Counted from the stretch's first letter, positions 49,635 through 58,473 are shown. The stretch is 64,000 bases of DNA from Streptomyces chartreusis (GCF_008704715.1 NZ_CP023689.1:682001-746000), one strand, 5' to 3'. Notes: generated by a model not told the origin, from the sequence alone. Translations and numbers: made by a program.

Positions 49635-51251
49635 CTACGCGTCCTCCTCCCCCAGCCGCACCGCCCGCGCCCCCGGCGTCTCCACCTCCGCGCCGGACAG
49701 CGACCCCGGGCTCGGCGAAGTCGCCGGGTCCGTGAACCAGCGCTGGCCCTCGGAGCCGTCGCGGACCTTGACGACGATGTCGGCGCCCGCGTCGGCCGTC
49801 GTGGCCGCCAGGGCGAGCTGCTCGTCCCAGCGGGGCAGCAACTCGCCCTGGACGGTGAGGTCGTAGCGCACGTCGTCGGCGCGTTCCGAGTCCTCGTCGA
49901 CGCACTTGCCGAGGATCACCACACCGGCGTCCGCGTGCGAGTCCAGGCACAGATCGGGCTCCGCCACGCTGCGCAGCAGGCCGTCCTTCTCGTACGACCA
50001 CTGCTGGGTGTCGTCGTCCGAGCACTTGGCCAGTTCCGTGCCGGCCCAGGCTTCGGCCGCGCCCCGGATGTCGAGGCACAGCTCGGACTCGGCGTTGCGC
50101 AGCCTGGTCTGCCGGGGCGCGTTGGGGAGTTGGGCGGTGCCGGGAGGTGCCGTGGACACGGCCGGGGGGAGCCCGGTCGCAGTGCCGCCGCCGGTGGCCG
50201 AGGCGGCCGGGTCGACGCCGTCGTCGTCCGAGAGAAGGCCGGCGGCGAGCATGATCGCTATCAGGCCGGCCGAAGCCAGGCCCACCCCCGTCAGCAGCGT
50301 CCGTGAGGAGCGCGGTCCGCCGGGCGGCCGGCGCAGCTGCGCCGGGATCCGCGACAGCAGCCGCCGGCGCCCCGCGCCGTGCCGGGCCGAGCCGCGCGCC
50401 CGGGCCGCGGCGTCCTTGTTGCGGCCCGGCCGGGTGTCCAGATAGCGGCGTGCGCCCCAGCCGAGCACCGACTCGGCGATGAGCCCGCCCAACGCGCCCT
50501 CGAAATGACTCAGTTGTTCGGCGGCGTTGCGGCAGTAACGGCACTCCGTCAGATGCTGCTGCACATCCGGCAGCAGGGCCCCGCCACGGCGAATCGGGAC
50601 GTCGAGGAGACGGTTGTAGAACCGGCAATCCTTCGTGGGCGCGAGTTCCCGATGGGCATGTACACAACCTTCACGGAATTTATCACGCGCCTGTTCGAGC
50701 GCCGCCGCGGCGGTAACGGTGTCCATGCCCAGCAGTCCGGCGGGGACGCTTAGCGGCTCGGCTTCCACCTCGGTGTGCCAGAGGAGACATCGGGCAAGTC
50801 CCGGAAGCGCCTGGAATGACCGATCGGCAAGCCTCCGATTTTCGGGCGTCATGGACTTCGCGGCACGCATACCGCGACCGCCCGCGGGTTTCCCCAACTC
50901 CGGCAGAACGCCCGCTATTCGGTCGTCGGACGACCAGTGCCGGACGGTCTCCCGGACGGCGACGAGGAGCCTGGGCCGCAGTGCGACGGCCGGTTCGCCG
51001 AGCGCCAGACGGTCGAGGACCTGATGGAATGCGGCCGCGGTGACCAAATCCACGACATCGGCCGGGGAAGCGAGACAGATCACCGCGTATTCGCGGGCCG
51101 GCTGCCAGTGGCGTGCCATCAGCAGCGCGACGGACGGGCCGGCCTCACCGTCCGGCCGGCCCCGAAGTCTGGCGGCGAGGCCTTCGTCGGATTCCTCGGG
51201 AACCCCGCCGGGCGGGGGGTAAGGAGGACGAGGGGGGTGGGGGGTGGGCAC
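49635..51251 (-). CDS. sigma-like / zinc-finger / single-TM / ricin-type lectin hybrid protein
   Basis: 538 residues from GTG 51251 (GAAGGA upstream). Residues about 40-190 look like a degenerate sigma-70-type unit (LMARHWQPAREYAVICLASPADVVDLVTAAAFHQVL recalls region 2). Residues 233-240 give the HxxxCxxC motif of ZAS anti-sigma factors (HLTECRYC). One transmembrane helix lies at about 325-350. Outside the cell come a Gly/Thr/Pro linker and one ricin-B-like domain (RLRNAESELCLDIRG...QWSYEKDGLLRS...CLDS), then an acidic tail. A membrane protein that binds sugar outside and resembles sigma/anti-sigma parts inside suggests signal transduction. Whether the sigma-like part binds DNA is doubtful. 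Confidence 0.7.
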   Translation of the reverse strand: MPTPHPPRPPYPPPGGVPEESDEGLAARLRGRPDGEAGPSVALLMARHWQPAREYAVICLASPADVVDLVTAAAFHQVLDRLALGEPAVALRPRLLVAVRETVRHWSSDDRIAGVLPELGKPAGGRGMRAAKSMTPENRRLADRSFQALPGLARCLLWHTEVEAEPLSVPAGLLGMDTVTAAAALEQARDKFREGCVHAHRELAPTKDCRFYNRLLDVPIRRGGALLPDVQQHLTECRYCRNAAEQLSHFEGALGGLIAESVLGWGARRYLDTRPGRNKDAAARARGSARHGAGRRRLLSRIPAQLRRPPGGPRSSRTLLTGVGLASAGLIAIMLAAGLLSDDDGVDPAASATGGGTATGLPPAVSTAPPGTAQLPNAPRQTRLRNAESELCLDIRGAAEAWAGTELAKCSDDDTQQWSYEKDGLLRSVAEPDLCLDSHADAGVVILGKCVDEDSERADDVRYDLTVQGELLPRWDEQLALAATTADAGADIVVKVRDGSEGQRWFTDPATSPSPGSLSGAEVETPGARAVRLGEEDA

Positions 51252-51777
51252 TGAACGGATTCCTTCCCACGCGCAAGACACAGAAGTTCTGATCGCCGAA
51301 AAGGAGCGGTGACTTGGTGTGTACCTCTTCGACGCGTGCGCGGGGAGCACGAATTCACCGACGCCCATCCGCACCGGTTCCCCCGCGGAACGAATGAGCT
51401 ACGGCCTTTTCCACCCCCCACGGGTACTTCACCCTTGCACAGCGCACTGATGACCAACAAGGCACTTGGGCAACATCAGCCCCATTGAAAGAAAGTCAGA
51501 TACGGCGGCAACTCGCCGCACCGGCGCCACCTTTAGGCATTCCATGCACCCCGTGTGAAACCGACGCACACGCCGGAGCACCACGCACGCTCCCCGGCAC
51601 ACGCGCCGGCGTAGTCCACTGGGATCGGCCCTCTCGGAAGGCCCGGCGCAGATTCAGGAGGCTCTCCCCGCGCGCCATGGGCCGCCGACCCCGTTCCTTC
51701 CGCCCCCGGACGGCGGCCCCGGAGCGGAAGGAACGGGGATCGCAGGGCCGGCGTCGCCGGGAACCCTCGGGCGACCC
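51252..51777. other. intergenic region, no convincing gene
   Basis: 526 bases between two minus-strand genes. Short frames exist on both strands but have no ribosome site or recognisable content. It includes the promoter region of the ricin-type gene and the terminator at 51689-51738. Confidence 0.5.
51689..51738. terminator. 15-bp perfect hairpin downstream of the Fic-like gene
   Basis: CCCCGTTCCTTCCGC (51689-51703) and its exact reverse complement (51724-51738) with a 20-base loop, 40 bases past the stop of the minus-strand toxin gene. Confidence 0.7.
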
Positions 51778-52155
51778 CTAGATCTGCCAGGAGCGCAGCC
51801 GGTCGGCCGCTCCGTACACGTCCACCTTGCCGGAGATCAGATCACGGGCGAGGTCGACGAGGGCGCCGTAGGGCGGGTCGATGCCGACACCGCTGACGAA
51901 CATGTAGGCCACCGCGGCCGAGCAGGCGAAGCGGGCGTTGGCCGAGGGCAGCGGCTTGAGCAGGGCGAGGGTGTGCAGCAGCGCGGCGGCCCGCCAGGCC
52001 GGGTCGGAGTCGATGCCCAGTCGGGGCGGATCCACGCGATGGCGGGCGACGGCGGCGACCAACGCCGAGAAGTCGTTGATCGTGGGCTGGTCGGGCAGGA
52101 CCTCTTCGTGCCGCTGGAGCAGCCAGGGCACGTCGATGTGGATGACGGGTGCCAT
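51778..52155 (-). CDS. Fic/Doc-like toxin with degenerate Fic motif
   Basis: 125 residues, the size of Doc. Doc-type toxins modify EF-Tu with phosphate; other Fic proteins transfer AMP. The motif region reads LLKPLPSANARFA, aligning with the Doc HPFLDANKRTA. The catalytic His is replaced by K67, the Asp/Glu by S71 and the Lys by A74, while P68, A72, N73 and R75 are kept. It is therefore either inactive in the classical reaction or catalytically altered. It starts three bases after the antitoxin stop, which keeps the toxin-antitoxin arrangement. A terminator follows. Confidence 0.78.
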   Translation of the reverse strand: MAPVIHIDVPWLLQRHEEVLPDQPTINDFSALVAAVARHRVDPPRLGIDSDPAWRAAALLHTLALLKPLPSANARFACSAAVAYMFVSGVGIDPPYGALVDLARDLISGKVDVYGAADRLRSWQI

Positions 52156-52158
52156 CGG

Positions 52159-52404
52159 TCAGGCGGCTCGTCCCTCGCCCTTGGCGGGCGGTTCGTCGTC
52201 GGGGAAGGCGGCCGCGAACTCGTCGGCGTGCGACGAGAAGAACCGGCGGAACGCCTCGGCACCTTCCTGTAGGGCCCGGTGCCGGGCTATGTCCGCCGCG
52301 GCGGCCTCCCGCACGAGCGCCTTCATCGACGTACCGCGTTCCTTGGCGATCTGCCGCAGGTCCTCTAGCTCGCGGTCGCTGAACTCCACGTTGAGAGCTG
52401 GCAT
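52159..52404 (-). CDS. antitoxin-like ribbon-helix-helix protein
   Basis: 81 residues from ATG 52404. The N-terminus LNVEFSDRELEDLRQIAKERGTSMKALVREAAAADI is a strand-helix-helix of the CopG/RHH type. The C-terminal half (RFFSSHADEFAAAFPDDEPP) is acidic and would wrap the toxin. The AGGAG upstream is very close to this ATG, and a GTG three codons earlier (52413) is also possible, so the start is uncertain. It probably represses the pair by binding the palindrome at 52430. Confidence 0.72.
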   Translation of the reverse strand: MPALNVEFSDRELEDLRQIAKERGTSMKALVREAAAADIARHRALQEGAEAFRRFFSSHADEFAAAFPDDEPPAKGEGRAA

Positions 52405-52429
52405 GCTCCTCACGGTACCGCTCGGGTAC

Positions 52430-52439
52430 TTACGCGTAA
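52430..52439. promoter_or_regulatory. palindrome, candidate antitoxin operator
   Basis: TTACGCGTAA is a perfect 10-base palindrome, 26 bases upstream of the antitoxin ATG, with GGTAC repeats beside it. Confidence 0.4.
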
Positions 52440-52532
52440 ATACCAGCAGGTCAAGTGTGATGTACGCCGGTACCGGAGCAGCCGATCAGGCCGACCGGGC
52501 GCAGAGCTGCCGGGCGATCTGGCCGAGACCTG

Positions 52533-52562
52533 GGTCACATTCGGCCGTGAGATGTCACATTC
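52533..52562 (+). promoter_or_regulatory. ECF41-type -35 element and repeat upstream of the sigma factor gene
   Basis: GTCACATTC occurs twice, at 52534-52542 and 52554-52562, 20 bases apart. The second copy is part of TGTCACA (52553-52559), the -35 sequence I recall for ECF41 promoters. The expected CGTC -10 is not clear (CACTCG lies near the right distance). Autoregulation is likely. Confidence 0.5.
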
Positions 52563-52613
52563 CGGCCCCCGCCACCACTCGCAGTGGTGAGCACGCACCG
52601 GGAGGCCCCACGC

Positions 52614-53546
52614 ATGTCCGACAACCCCGCAACCGTCACCGACGACGCGACCGCCGTATTCGTCCGGCATCGTGAGCTGATGTTCGGCGTCGTCTACAAC
52701 ATGCTCGGCAGTGTCGCCGACACCGAGGACGTCCTTCAGGAGACCTGGCTGTCGTGGACGGCACGGGGCGGCGGCGCCCCGCTCGACGGGGTCGAGAACC
52801 CGCGGGCCTATCTGGTGCGGGTCGCCGTCAACCACGCCCTGACGCGGCGGGCCGCGATCAGCCGCCGCCGCGAGACGTACGTCGGCCCGTGGCTGCCCGA
52901 GCCGCTGGTCGCGGAGGACCAGGCGACCGGCGTCGAGGATCCGGCGCTGCGCACCGAGTCCGTCTCGCTCGCGATGCTGGTGGTCCTGGAGTCGCTGACC
53001 CCGCTGGAGCGCGCGGTGTTCGTGCTGCACGAGGTGTTCGGCTACCCGCACACCGAGATCGCGGAGATCATCGAGCGCAGTCCGGCGGCCGTACGGCAAC
53101 TGGCGCATCGCGCGCGCGAGCACGTGCACGCCCGGCGGCCGTTGTACGAGGCGCATCCGCGGGTGCGGCGGGAGGCGACCGAGCGGTTCGTACGGGCCGC
53201 GGTCGGCGGCGACATCGCCGAGCTGATGGAGATCCTCGCGCCCGACGTGACGGTGTGGACGGACGGCGGCGGCAAGCGGAAGCGGGCGGGGCTGCGTCCC
53301 GTGCACGGCCGGGACAAGGCGGTCCGGCTCCTGGACTCGTTCGCGCGCCGGGGCGGCGCGGGAGGCGCCCACCTGGACCTGCACTACCGGCGGGTGAACG
53401 GCGACGACGCGGCCGTGCTGTTCCAGGGCGAGGAGCCGTACGCCGTCCTGATCCTGGACCTCACGCCGGACGGCGAGCGGGTGTCGGGCGTCTACGTGGT
53501 GAGCAACCCCGAGAAGCTCACGCATGTGAAGCGGGGGGAGGCATGA
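52614..53546 (+). CDS. ECF41-family RNA polymerase sigma factor (SigJ-like)
   Basis: 310 residues from ATG 52614, with GGGAGG eight bases upstream. Sigma region 2 (about 10-75; FVRHRELMFGVVYNMLGSVADTEDVLQETWLSW). Region 4 (about 120-175; LTPLERAVFVLHEVFGYPHTEIAEIIERS). Then a SnoaL-like C-terminal domain (about 185-305). All three ECF41 hallmarks are visible: WLPEPL at 93-98, DGGGK at 217-221 and NPEKL at 298-302. The C-terminal domain acts as a fused regulator instead of an anti-sigma factor. ECF41 genes usually adjoin a carboxymuconolactone decarboxylase, oxidoreductase or epimerase gene; here the stop overlaps a cytochrome b gene (ATGA). Confidence 0.9.
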   Translation: MSDNPATVTDDATAVFVRHRELMFGVVYNMLGSVADTEDVLQETWLSWTARGGGAPLDGVENPRAYLVRVAVNHALTRRAAISRRRETYVGPWLPEPLVAEDQATGVEDPALRTESVSLAMLVVLESLTPLERAVFVLHEVFGYPHTEIAEIIERSPAAVRQLAHRAREHVHARRPLYEAHPRVRREATERFVRAAVGGDIAELMEILAPDVTVWTDGGGKRKRAGLRPVHGRDKAVRLLDSFARRGGAGGAHLDLHYRRVNGDDAAVLFQGEEPYAVLILDLTPDGERVSGVYVVSNPEKLTHVKRGEA

Positions 53547-55024
53547 GCACCCGAGAGCTGCCCGGGCGGGGCGAGCGGGTCGCGGACTGGTTCGACGGCC
53601 GACTCGGCATCCACACGCTCGGCCGGAAGTATCTGCGCAAGGTCTTCCCGGACCACTGGTCGTTCCTGCTCGGCGAGATATGCCTGTACAGCTTCGTCGT
53701 ACTGATCCTGACCGGCGTGTACCTGACCCTGTTCTTCCATCCGTCGATGAACGAGGTGACCTACCACGGGAGTTACGTGCCGCTGAACGGCGTCCGGATG
53801 TCGGAGGCGTACGCCTCCACGCTGGACATCAGCTTCGACGTGCGCGGCGGGCTGCTGATGCGGCAGGTGCACCACTGGGCGGCGCTGGTCTTCATCGCCG
53901 GGATGCTCACGCACATGATGCGGCACTTCTTCACGGGGTCGTTCCGCAAGCCGCGCGAGGTCAACTGGGTGTTCGGCTGGAGCCTGCTGCTCCTCGCCCT
54001 GTTCGAGGGCCTGTTCGGCTACTCGCTGCCGGACGACCTGCTCTCGGGGACGGGCATGCGGTTCGTGAACGGGGCGCTGCTGTCCGTCCCGGTCGTCGGG
54101 ACGTATCTGTCGATGTTCCTGTTCGGCGGCGAGTACCCGGGCCATGACATCGTGGCCCGCTTCTACTCGCTGCACATCCTGGTGATCCCCGGCATCATGG
54201 CGGCGCTGGTCGTCGCCCACCTCATCCTGGTCGTTTACCACAAGCACACGCAGTTCGCGGGCCCCGGGCGCACCGAACGCAATGTCGTGGGCACGCCGTT
54301 CATGCCGGTGTACCTGGCGAAGGCGGGCGGCTTCTTCTTCCTCGTCTTCGGCGCTCTGGCCCTGATGGCGGCCGTGGCGTCCATCAACCCGGTCTGGTCG
54401 TACGGTCCCTACCGTGCGGACCAGGTCTCCACCGGTGCCCAGCCGGACTGGTACCTGGGCTTCGCCGAGGGCCTGGTCCGGATCATGCCGGGCTGGGAGA
54501 TCACCCTGTGGGGCCACACGCTCGTCCTGGGTGTGCTGATCCCGATCGTGGTCTTCCCGCTCCTGCTGGTCCTCATCGGCGTGTATCCGTTCGTGGAGGC
54601 CCGGGTGACGGGCGACAAGGGCGAGCACCACCTCCTGGACCGCCCCCGCAACCGGCCGGTCCGCACCGGGATCGGCGCCGCGTGGATCAGTCTCTATCTG
54701 GTGCTGCTGGCGGGCGGCGGCAACGACATCGTGGCGACCCGGCTGCATCTGTCGATCAACACGGTGACATGGGCGATCCGCATCGCCGTCCTCGTCGTCC
54801 CGGTGGCCGTGTTCGTCGTCACCCGCCGGATCTGCCTGGGCCTGCAACTCCAGGACAGGGAACGGGTGTTGCACGGCCGGGAGACCGGCGTCATCAAGCG
54901 ACTCCCGCACGGGGAGTACGTCGAGGTGCACGAGCCGCTGAGTCAGGCCCAGCTCCACACCCTCACGGCACATGAACGGCCCGGCGAGCTCGTGCGGCAC
55001 GAACCGCGGGGCAACCCGAGGTGA
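53543..55024 (+). CDS. lone QcrB-like cytochrome b
   Basis: 493 residues, with eight or more transmembrane helices. Haem ligands H110 and H124 (QVHHWAAL...LTHMM) pair with H211 and H226 (YSLHILV...VVAHLI). The quinol-site motif is PDWY (in AQPDWYLG), the actinobacterial form of PEWY. It resembles QcrB of the bc1 complex, but no Rieske or cytochrome c gene is adjacent, so it is a paralogue outside the normal qcrCAB cluster. The ATG overlaps the stop of the ECF41 sigma gene. It could assemble with the core Rieske/cytochrome c proteins or work alone in quinone redox chemistry; this is inference. Confidence 0.87.
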   Translation: MSTRELPGRGERVADWFDGRLGIHTLGRKYLRKVFPDHWSFLLGEICLYSFVVLILTGVYLTLFFHPSMNEVTYHGSYVPLNGVRMSEAYASTLDISFDVRGGLLMRQVHHWAALVFIAGMLTHMMRHFFTGSFRKPREVNWVFGWSLLLLALFEGLFGYSLPDDLLSGTGMRFVNGALLSVPVVGTYLSMFLFGGEYPGHDIVARFYSLHILVIPGIMAALVVAHLILVVYHKHTQFAGPGRTERNVVGTPFMPVYLAKAGGFFFLVFGALALMAAVASINPVWSYGPYRADQVSTGAQPDWYLGFAEGLVRIMPGWEITLWGHTLVLGVLIPIVVFPLLLVLIGVYPFVEARVTGDKGEHHLLDRPRNRPVRTGIGAAWISLYLVLLAGGGNDIVATRLHLSINTVTWAIRIAVLVVPVAVFVVTRRICLGLQLQDRERVLHGRETGVIKRLPHGEYVEVHEPLSQAQLHTLTAHERPGELVRHEPRGNPR

Positions 55025-55165
55025 AGGGCGGTCGAACGGCGTGTACCGGGGTCGTACCGGCGATACGGCACCTACAACCCCGGGTGAGGTCCCGCGGTCA
55101 GACCCGATACCGACACCACCGGTGTTCCGGGCACCCCAACGGCTCATCTGACCAACGGAGTTCAC

Positions 55166-55963
55166 GTGCACCAGCACTCAACGGCCGCCCGGCCGACCGC
55201 CGCCGCCGCTCTCGCCCTGGCCGCCGCCCTGGCCACCCTCGTCGCCGTGCCGCCCGCCCACGCGGCGGACGGCGACGACTATGCGGTGACCCTCGTGAGC
55301 GACACCGCCACGACCGACTACACCCACCGCACGGTCGACCTGACCGGCACCCTGACCCGCACCGACGGCACTCCCGTCGCCGACGCACCGGTCCGTCTCG
55401 AGGAGTCGGTGCTGTTCGACACCTGGAACCCGTGGGGCGACCCGATCGACCCCACCGAGTGGGAGACCCGCGACGTGGGCACCGTCCGCACCGACGCCGA
55501 GGGCAACTTCACCCTCCAGGACGTCCCCGCGGACCGCGTCGAGGACCAGCCCAGCCCCTTCCTCTTCCCGCGCCACCAGGTGATGTTCCGGGCGATCTAC
55601 GACACCGACCCCACCGACAACCACATGGCGTTCGCCGACACCACGGTCAAGGTGCGGCCCGTGACCAGCGCCATCACCTACCGGGTGAACAAGACCACCG
55701 TGCGCAAGGGCGACACCCTCGTGGTGAAGGGCCGGGTCGCCTGGCCGGCCGGGCACGGCCCGATCGCCGGCACCCGGGTGTTCCTGCGGACGTACTACGA
55801 GAGCTCCTACAACGCCCGGACGACCACCGACGCGCGCGGCAACTTCACCGTCCGCGCCAAGATCCGGGACTACGACAACGAGTTCGTGGTCTTCTCGGCG
55901 CCGACCGACTACTACCTGGCCGGCGCGAGCAAGAACCTGCCGGTCAAGAACGTCACTCCGTGA
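55166..55963 (+). CDS. secreted protein with two Ig/CnaB-like domains
   Basis: 265 residues from GTG 55166. Signal peptide 1-33 (alanine-rich, ending PPAHAADG). Two beta-sandwich segments follow. The first (about 38-165) is VTLVSDTATTDYTHRTVDLTGTLTRTDGTPVADAPVRLEES...TDAEGNFTLQDV. The second (about 170-260) is ITYRVNKTTVRKGDTLVVKGRV...RTTTDARGNFTVRAKI. The GTP/DARGNFT pattern is typical of carboxypeptidase-regulatory or Cna-B-like stalk domains. No sortase signal or transmembrane end is present, so it is probably released. Function unknown. Confidence 0.75.
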   Translation: MHQHSTAARPTAAAALALAAALATLVAVPPAHAADGDDYAVTLVSDTATTDYTHRTVDLTGTLTRTDGTPVADAPVRLEESVLFDTWNPWGDPIDPTEWETRDVGTVRTDAEGNFTLQDVPADRVEDQPSPFLFPRHQVMFRAIYDTDPTDNHMAFADTTVKVRPVTSAITYRVNKTTVRKGDTLVVKGRVAWPAGHGPIAGTRVFLRTYYESSYNARTTTDARGNFTVRAKIRDYDNEFVVFSAPTDYYLAGASKNLPVKNVTP

Positions 55964-55980
55964 CCCGGACGTCCGGCACA

Positions 55981-56019
55981 GGGAGGCCCGCCGCCGCACC
56001 GGCCGGCAGCGGGCCTCCC
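55981..56019. terminator. bidirectional terminator hairpin
   Basis: GGGAGGCCCGC (55981-55991) and GCGGGCCTCCC (56009-56019) form a perfect 11-bp stem between the convergent Ig-like protein and GH9 genes. Confidence 0.75.
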
Positions 56020-56038
56020 GTCCGTCACGGCCCCTTCC

Positions 56039-58282
56039 TCACCCCTGGTCGGCGACGAAGGAGGCCATGCGGGTCAGGGCGGAGTTCCAGTTGATCGTGT
56101 GCTCGTTCGTCGACCAGGACTGGATGTCGTCGATGTAGCAGAACTGGCCCACGCAGCCCTGGAGTTTGCTCTGTGCGTAGGGGTCCTGGATGCTCGAGTT
56201 CGGGCCGCCCGCAAGCGTGCCGGCCGGCGGGTTCGGCTGGCTCGGGTCGAGCTGGTGGGCGTACCAACGGGCGTGCTGGTTGTGGGAGTTGACCTCGCCG
56301 TAGCCGGTCACGTACGAGATGTTCAGCGCGTTGCGCCCGAAGAGGTAGTCCATGCTCTGCACCGCGCCGTCCCGGTACTTCGAGGCTCCCGTGATGTCGT
56401 ACGCGGTGGCGATGACGACGGCGTTGTGCAGGATCTGGTGGTTGGAGCCCCAGTCGTAGAGGTTGCCGTCGGGCGCGTACGCCATCCCATATGGCTGCGC
56501 CTTCAGCGTCGCGAGGTATCCGTCGGCGCCCTTGACCACGGACTGGCGCACCTTGTCCCTGCCGGGGAGCCTGCTCGGCACGGTCGCCAGGTCCAGCCTG
56601 GCCGCGGCGGCCGTCCTGGCCCAGTCGTAGCCCAGGGCGCCGAAGACGTCGGTCGTGTGGACGGGCGAGTTCAGAACGTGGTCCGCGAACTCCCTTTCCC
56701 CCGTGCTGAGGTACAGCTCGGCCGCGGCCCAGTAGAACTCGTCGGTGACGTTGTTGTCGGCGTAGGTGCCGCCGCCGATGCCGTCGCTCTCGGAGGCGTA
56801 CCGGTCGGGGTGCGCGAGCGCGGCCGACCATGCCTTGCGGGCGGCGGCGAGCGCCTTCGCCGCGAACTGCCTGTCGTACGGCTTGTACAGGCGCGCCGCC
56901 TGCGCGGCCGTCGCGGCGAGGTTCAGGGTCGCGGCGGTGGACGGCGGGTGCAGTTCACGCTTCTGCGGGTCGTCGCTCGGCAGCAGCGGCAGGCCGGTCC
57001 ACTGCTCGTCGTGGATCTTGTGGTGGGCCATGCCGGCCAGCGGCTGCCCTGCCGGGACCTGCATCTTCAGCAGGAACTCCAGCTCCCAGCGGACCTCGTC
57101 CAGGATGTCGGGGACTTTGTTGCCGCTCTCCGGGATGGCGAGCGTGCCGTCGCCCAGCCGCTCCGACTCGCCGGTGCGGGCGAGCAGTTCGCGCTCGTAG
57201 GTGCTCAGCAGCTCCCACACGGAGATGCCGCCGTTGACGACGTACTTGCCGTGGTCGCCGGCGTCGTACCAGCCGCCGGTCACGTCGAGCGCGTAGTCGC
57301 ACACGCCCGGCTGACAGGGCACCGCGCCGTCGCCCCGGTTGGGTGCGACGTCCACGTGCCCGGCGGGACGGGCGTAGCCGGGGCGCAGGTCGTCGCGGAT
57401 CGCGATGCCGCTGCGCTGGGTGTAGTAGTACTTCACGGCGTCCAGGCGCAGGCGCTCGTACGCGGCCGTCCCGATGTCGAAGGGGCGGCTCGCCTCTCCG
57501 TCGGCGACGAGCGTGAAGTCCTTGCCCTGCTTGCGGTAGGCGCCGAAGTCGATGGAGTGCACGTTCTGCGCGGAGGAGGCGTCGGTGCCGCGCGGCACGG
57601 TCCAGCCGTGGGCGACGACGGTCCCGGCGGCGTTCTTCAGCTGCCACGGCAGCTTGCCGCCGGCGTCGGTGACCAGCGTGGCGTTCTTCGGCCCGGCGGG
57701 CAGATAGGCGACCTGGTTCACCCGTACCCGCGGCCCGGTGTCGGGCTCGTACACCTCGGGCGGGACGCCGCCCAGCAGCGAGGCGTCGTCCATGCAGAAC
57801 CGCCACGCGTCCGCACCGCCGCCGACCTGGAAGGCGACCTGGCCCTGCGGGGTGTCGACGGGTGAGGTGAAGGTGTACGAGTAGGAGTTCCCGGAGACGC
57901 TCAGCTCCGGGGTGACCTCGAAGTAGGTGTCGTACGGCGCCGCCGACAGTCCGACGATCGCCCGCACGGTATGCCCCTCGGGCGAGCCGTTCGCGGTGAA
58001 GGAGAAGCGGTACGACTCGCCCTTCACCAGCGTGATGTCGTTCTGGCCGACGGCGGCGTCCCAGGGGTTGGCGGTGCCGCCGGGCACGTCGGCGCAGAGC
58101 TGCCCGTCGGACAGCCCCGCGGTGACGTTGCCGGTGGCCCACCACGGGTCGGTGGTGCTGTCGAACGTCCCGTTCTTGAGCTGCTCGACCTCTTCGGCGC
58201 CGGCGGGAGCCGCCGGAACTGCGGTGAGGCCTGCGGCCAGCAGGGCCGACAGGGTCAGCAGGGTGATTCTGCGGCGTTTCAC
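56039..58282 (-). CDS. secreted GH9 endoglucanase with N-terminal CBM4-like module
   Basis: 747 residues from GTG 58282, with GAGGAGC upstream. Signal peptide 1-30. CBM4/9-like module (about 32-170; [19 protein letters not shown]). Ig-like CelD_N domain (about 180-270; [20 protein letters not shown]). GH9 (alpha/alpha)6 catalytic domain (about 280-745) with the catalytic base region [13 protein letters not shown] and C-terminal active-site motifs [13 protein letters not shown] and [21 protein letters not shown] (acid Glu). It cleaves beta-1,4-glucan outside the cell. A perfect CebR box lies 38 bases upstream of the start codon, predicting induction by cellobiose or cellotriose. Confidence 0.92.
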   Translation of the reverse strand: MKRRRITLLTLSALLAAGLTAVPAAPAGAEEVEQLKNGTFDSTTDPWWATGNVTAGLSDGQLCADVPGGTANPWDAAVGQNDITLVKGESYRFSFTANGSPEGHTVRAIVGLSAAPYDTYFEVTPELSVSGNSYSYTFTSPVDTPQGQVAFQVGGGADAWRFCMDDASLLGGVPPEVYEPDTGPRVRVNQVAYLPAGPKNATLVTDAGGKLPWQLKNAAGTVVAHGWTVPRGTDASSAQNVHSIDFGAYRKQGKDFTLVADGEASRPFDIGTAAYERLRLDAVKYYYTQRSGIAIRDDLRPGYARPAGHVDVAPNRGDGAVPCQPGVCDYALDVTGGWYDAGDHGKYVVNGGISVWELLSTYERELLARTGESERLGDGTLAIPESGNKVPDILDEVRWELEFLLKMQVPAGQPLAGMAHHKIHDEQWTGLPLLPSDDPQKRELHPPSTAATLNLAATAAQAARLYKPYDRQFAAKALAAARKAWSAALAHPDRYASESDGIGGGTYADNNVTDEFYWAAAELYLSTGEREFADHVLNSPVHTTDVFGALGYDWARTAAAARLDLATVPSRLPGRDKVRQSVVKGADGYLATLKAQPYGMAYAPDGNLYDWGSNHQILHNAVVIATAYDITGASKYRDGAVQSMDYLFGRNALNISYVTGYGEVNSHNQHARWYAHQLDPSQPNPPAGTLAGGPNSSIQDPYAQSKLQGCVGQFCYIDDIQSWSTNEHTINWNSALTRMASFVADQG

Positions 58283-58319
58283 AGCTGGGCTCCTCGGGGG
58301 AGGTGCGGGGCGCTCGTCA

Positions 58320-58333
58320 TGGGAGCGCTCCCA
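58320..58333. promoter_or_regulatory. perfect CebR operator
   Basis: TGGGAGCGCTCCCA is the exact 14-base palindrome known as the CebR binding site in Streptomyces cellulose genes. It lies directly upstream of the GH9 gene on its promoter side. Confidence 0.85.
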
Positions 58334-58408
58334 GATGCGGGTGCAGCCCATCGTTGTTGGCGACATGACAGTGCGTCAACGGTTCTGACGGCCGGCCTTT
58401 TCGTGCGG

Positions 58409-58458
58409 CGCCGTCGTGGCTGGTCGCGCAGTTCCCCGCGCCCCTTCAGGGACGCGGG
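58409..58458. repeat. Streptomyces intergenic repeat, copy C, with hairpin
   Basis: GCGCCGTCGTGGCTGGTCGC followed by GCAGTTCCCCGCGCCCCTTC and AGGGACGCGG. CGCG-CCCT and AGGG-CGCG can pair with one mismatch. It lies just past the stop of the minus-strand GH2 gene, in the same orientation as copy B. Confidence 0.6.
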
Positions 58459-58473
58459 TGAGCCCTGCGTCCG

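Noticed and set aside
51485..51781. 98-codon plus-strand frame in the gap before the toxin gene
   Set aside because: Arg/Pro-rich with no ribosome site, and it runs through the perfect terminator hairpin.
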